The notes under the pieces: generated by a model | Seen by the model: only the letters and a program-made list of their open reading frames with translations | Database searches by the model: none | What the model was told of the DNA's origin: nothing | Shown: one piece after another, positions 31,601 to 37,500 of the stretch | How positions within the stretch are numbered: position 1 is the first letter of the stretch | Layout: each line of letters begins with the position of its first letter | Assembly (NCBI GenBank): GCA_964020155.1 | Contig: OZ026554.1 | Span: 132,501 to 170,000 of the forward strand | Origin: Chondrilla cf. caribensis | Lineage: Eukaryota > Porifera > Demospongiae > Chondrillida > Chondrillidae | Length of the DNA stretch: 37,500 nt | Direction: 5' to 3' | Position numbers and translations under genes: made by a program

Positions 31601-33529
31601 ATGGCTGCAGAGGTGATCGGAAGTGTGAAACGACGACATTTTGATCGTCGTCCTGTCCCTCTTCTCGACAAGATTATTGTCAACGTAGTGGAAGGAGACG
31701 TGGATACTTTGAAAGTGTTGGTTTCCGAACCTGACATGAGAGAGTGCCTGGAACAAGCTCTACGCGAACCGTCCCAACCTCAGAATCGCTCCCCTTTGGT
31801 GTTAGCGTCAAGATATAATAGGGAAAAGATGGTAAAGTACATTCTAGACGGATTTGAATATTGCGTCAATTTAGAACAAGAGTCCATTGTGAATATCGAC
31901 CATTCTAACATAGAAGGTGCCACTGCTCTGTGGACCAGTGCCACGTTAGGGTTTCTCCCCATTGTGAAGGTCCTTGTCGAATCCGGAGCCCAGGTGGACC
32001 ACGGGACAAGGTCAAAGTCGTCCCCCGTTAGAGGAGCAGCTTATGATGGCCATCTCGATGTGGTCAAGTATCTGACAGAGCGAGGAGCCAACATCCACAC
32101 TACCAACCACTGCGGTCAGAGTCCACTCGGGATTGCAGCTGCCATGAAGAAGGTCAATTGCACTAAATATCTCATCTCCAAAGGAGCTCACATCAACGAT
32201 ATGGGGCAAACTAGTGACACCCCACTCCACATAGCAGTGGAGTCTGGAGACATGAAAGTTTGCAAGATTCTCCTCAAAGCAGGTGCAAAGAATCTCCCAA
32301 ACTCCCTCGGTCACACCCCCTGTATGCTAGCTTCTTGCCATGGTCATGAGGAAGTCGCCGAGCACTTGCTGAAGGCTTTCCATGTGGATGTCACTGAACG
32401 CTATAACTGCTATCTACTCCTGGGAGCAAGGAAGTCAATGATGGCTGGGCGACAAAGTATGCCATATTGGAGCAAAGCTCTGGAATTGAAACAGAAATCC
32501 AAAGGAAAGATTCCCAAGTATCCCAGCCCCCATCCCGTCTACGATGGAGTCAAGGAGCCATCCAGTCGCGAGGAGCTTGAGGAGATTGTGACTAGCAGTG
32601 AAAAATCTCTTGCATACTGTGCTGTCATCTTTGAGCGAGTGTTGGGTTCCGCTCATCCCAGCACTGCTTTCACTATGAGGGGATTTGGGGATGCTCTCAT
32701 TGAGCTCACGAAATATTCCGCTTGTGAGGCAATCTGGCTTCGTTCTCTGGAATTTGATAAAGCTGCCAGGTTGGCCTTTGAGCTACAGGTGATCGAGGAT
32801 CTCTTGTTTGCAGTCAAGGGGTTTGACACTATGTGCCATAATGGGTACTATCCTCGACTACGTCCCTTCGTTGCCTGGGGTCTGGCTGAACTGGAAATGG
32901 CTCGGGATTCCAAGACGTCTGAACTGGAAATCTCCTGTGCTCTGTGCAAGCTACTAGCAGTGTGGACCAACATTATCGACTGTCTTCAGAAAGATGGTGA
33001 CCATTCTCGCGTGAACCAGGAGCAGACACAATTCAAGGAAGCAATTGACACTCTCATTCAGAAGTGTAAGTCCTGTAAAGTCCTCTGCCCACCATTAATA
33101 GCTTGTCTTTCAAACTTCAAGAAGACCGATGCCATATACTACGCTGTATACAGCTTGAATCTACCTCTACATCGCATTTTACACTCACTTATCAGCCAAG
33201 GAGCATCCGTGCTTGACTTTGATAGTGAGAGGCAGTTCCCACTCCATGCTGCTGTGCAGATGATGAGCATGGGGGCCAATGAGTGCATTGAGGTGCTAGT
33301 GTCAGCAGGAGCACCACTCTTTGTCTCAGACTATCATGGCAGGACAGCCCTGGACCGCGCTAAGGAGTCTGATCAGAACAGAAAGTGCAACTTGGAGCGA
33401 CTGGAGCTGATCTACAGGGACAACTTCACCCTCCAAAGCATGGCTGCTGTTGCCGTGATAACACATCGCATTGACTATGCTGGAAGCCCTCTACCACGGC
33501 ATTTGATTGAATATCTGTCATGGCATTGA
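31601..33529 (+). CDS. FEM1: FEM1 family ankyrin-repeat substrate receptor of CUL2 ubiquitin ligase
   Basis: FEM1 proteins bind C-degrons (in vertebrates, C-terminal Arg degrons) and bridge substrates to the Elongin B/C-CUL2 ubiquitin ligase. One exon encodes 642 residues, within the family's range (about 620-670). Residues of about 50-270 hold ankyrin repeats in the FEM1 pattern: SPLVLASRYNREKMVKYIL, EGATALWTSATLGFLPIVKV, SPVRGAAYDGHLDVVKYL, SPLGIAAAMKKVNCTKYL, TPLHIAVESGDMKVCKIL, TPCMLASCHGHEEVAEHLL. The central TPR-like region has RYNCYLLLGAR and FERVLGSAHPSTAF. Two further ankyrin repeats follow at about residues 540-600, and the C-terminus FTLQSMAAVAVITHRIDYAG aligns with the family's VHL/BC box. 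The FEM1A, B or C subtype cannot be assigned. It is intronless, unlike its neighbours. A poly(A) signal AATAAA is near 33627. Confidence 0.95.
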   Translation: MAAEVIGSVKRRHFDRRPVPLLDKIIVNVVEGDVDTLKVLVSEPDMRECLEQALREPSQPQNRSPLVLASRYNREKMVKYILDGFEYCVNLEQESIVNIDHSNIEGATALWTSATLGFLPIVKVLVESGAQVDHGTRSKSSPVRGAAYDGHLDVVKYLTERGANIHTTNHCGQSPLGIAAAMKKVNCTKYLISKGAHINDMGQTSDTPLHIAVESGDMKVCKILLKAGAKNLPNSLGHTPCMLASCHGHEEVAEHLLKAFHVDVTERYNCYLLLGARKSMMAGRQSMPYWSKALELKQKSKGKIPKYPSPHPVYDGVKEPSSREELEEIVTSSEKSLAYCAVIFERVLGSAHPSTAFTMRGFGDALIELTKYSACEAIWLRSLEFDKAARLAFELQVIEDLLFAVKGFDTMCHNGYYPRLRPFVAWGLAELEMARDSKTSELEISCALCKLLAVWTNIIDCLQKDGDHSRVNQEQTQFKEAIDTLIQKCKSCKVLCPPLIACLSNFKKTDAIYYAVYSLNLPLHRILHSLISQGASVLDFDSERQFPLHAAVQMMSMGANECIEVLVSAGAPLFVSDYHGRTALDRAKESDQNRKCNLERLELIYRDNFTLQSMAAVAVITHRIDYAGSPLPRHLIEYLSWH

Positions 33530-33681
33530 ATCTTTTCATTTGTATCATTTGTTTTTATATTACATTAACTATGATTGTATTAATGGTAATTTGTGTGTAC
33601 AAATTGATCACTTTTGCATTTATTTAATAAAATTCAATCTAACATCATGTACAGGTAATAACGTTTGATAAAAATAAACAA

Positions 33682-36671
<2,990 letters not shown>

Positions 36672-37214
36672 ATGGCGCAAGGTTTGCCAGTCAATGAGTA
36701 CATCTCTGCAAATGTCAAAGAGCCGATCGAAGATTTGTTGGACAGTGTTAATGTGCTGCTCAAGCAACTTCAAGGTTTGCTATGATTATTACCAACAGTT
36801 AATGGTATTCGTAGTATTTTTATTTTGAGTTAGACGGCGGGACGGTTTCCAGGAATGTTAGCAGTTTTACAAGCAGAGAGTCATACTGGAAGACTTTTGG
36901 TACTCAAATCAGGTGTAAAGCGACCTTTACGTATCACTCCGCATTCATTCGTGTTGTCACTCATTAGATGACAGCGTCCAAGGTGTCTCCTCCTGGTCTA
37001 TCAAATTAGCTGTGCTCTTCTCCAAGCCTCCTTGTCCGACCAGAGAGGTATTGTATGCTCCCAACCCATCAGAAGAGTCTTCAGCATGTTTGGTATACCA
37101 TGATCACATGTCTGTAGGATGTCCTGCCACTGTTGAGTGGACTGGAAAAGATGATTCTCAGTCTTGTGTCCACCTATAACAGTCTAACCGTGGATCAGGG
37201 TGAGGGAGGGAGGG

Positions 37215-37290
<76 letters not shown>

Positions 37291-37500
37291 AGTGAGTATG
37301 TATGGACATGCATCCAACACATACTCTTCCTTTCAGATAGCCTATCCTACCCCCCGTCATAGGCTCCACCCTCCAAAACGAAGCACTGAAAGCTGTTTCG
37401 TCTATTTTGAAAAGTTCAGAAGAATTTCTTGTTTGTATCAACAAGCATGGCTGCAAGTGGGTGTGACTGTTCAGCCCCACCCATCTCCCTCACTGTGCTC
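36672..37500 (+). CDS. CCNDBP1: CCNDBP1 / GCIP-like protein, 5' part (runs off the window)
   Basis: CCNDBP1 (GCIP, DIP1) is a helical HLH-type protein that binds cyclin D1 and inhibits Id/bHLH factors and Rb phosphorylation. Five exons are in phase: 36672-36774, 36834-36912, 36975-37047, 37118-37199, and 37363 to a donor near 37452. The protein begins MAQGLPVNEYISANVKEPIE. Similarity to human CCNDBP1 is modest but runs in order: SRESYWKTFGT (human NREMFWRRLNE), IKLAVLFSKPPCPT (LTIVFSQLPLPS), EKMILSLVSTYNSLTVDQG (AIKAIIAVYYLLPKDQG), STLQNEALKAVSSILKSSEEF (ITLRKLVRGATLDIVDGMAQL). The C-terminal half lies beyond the window. The identification rests on recalled family sequence. Confidence 0.75.
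37204..37289 (+). repeat. (GGGA)n-(GT)n compound microsatellite at a CCNDBP1 splice donor
   Basis: The CCNDBP1 exon ending at 37199 is followed by gtgagggagggagggag and then about 36 GT units. Confidence 0.95.

Overview
The window is nuclear DNA of an animal. Every recognisable gene is a eukaryotic single-copy gene split by GT-AG introns, and several belong to metazoan families (FEM1, ATP6AP1, TRIQK, CCNDBP1, a paraplegin-type m-AAA protease). The genome is compact: twelve genes on both strands, mostly short introns, and gaps between genes from 49 bp to about 1.7 kb. The introns are loaded with (CA/GT)n microsatellites and private minisatellites. This fits an early-branching animal such as a demosponge, but the assignment rests on general gene architecture and is an inference.

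Layout, left to right. 585-3922 (+) UTP14, a small-subunit processome factor. 3923-5641 intergenic, holding a hairpin MITE-like element and about four copies of a 187-194 bp tandem repeat. 5642-8234 (-) ATP6AP1 (Ac45, V-ATPase accessory subunit). 8373-8792 (+) a small TRIQK-like membrane protein. 9434-16404 (-) an unrecognised 1024-residue protein with a Pro/His/Gly-rich tail. 16790-19430 (+) an LPCAT-type lysophospholipid acyltransferase. 19756-21845 (-) tyrosine aminotransferase. 22536-23768 (+) tail-anchored cytochrome b5. 23968-29477 (-) paraplegin-like m-AAA protease; one intron is almost entirely a 37-bp satellite of about 36 copies. 29558-31162 (+) an unrecognised small protein. 31601-33529 (+) an intronless FEM1 substrate receptor. 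33682-36622 (-) tRNA-dihydrouridine synthase DUS2. 36672 to the window edge (+) CCNDBP1/GCIP, cut off at its 3' side.

The genes do not form one pathway. They are a mixed housekeeping set: ribosome biogenesis, organelle acidification, phospholipid remodelling, tyrosine catabolism, ER or mitochondrial electron transfer, mitochondrial proteolysis, ubiquitination, tRNA modification and cell-cycle control. What links them is layout: at least five head-to-head pairs share short intervals (49, 80, 138, 385 and 690 bp) that probably act as bidirectional promoters.

Exon models were built by hand from splice sites and reading phase. Where every junction keeps phase (UTP14, LPCAT, TAT, CYB5, TRIQK, the 1024-residue gene, the visible part of CCNDBP1) confidence is high. 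Models for ATP6AP1, DUS2, SPG7 and the 29.5-31.2 kb gene are partial. No tRNA, rRNA, CRISPR array or intact transposase gene was seen.
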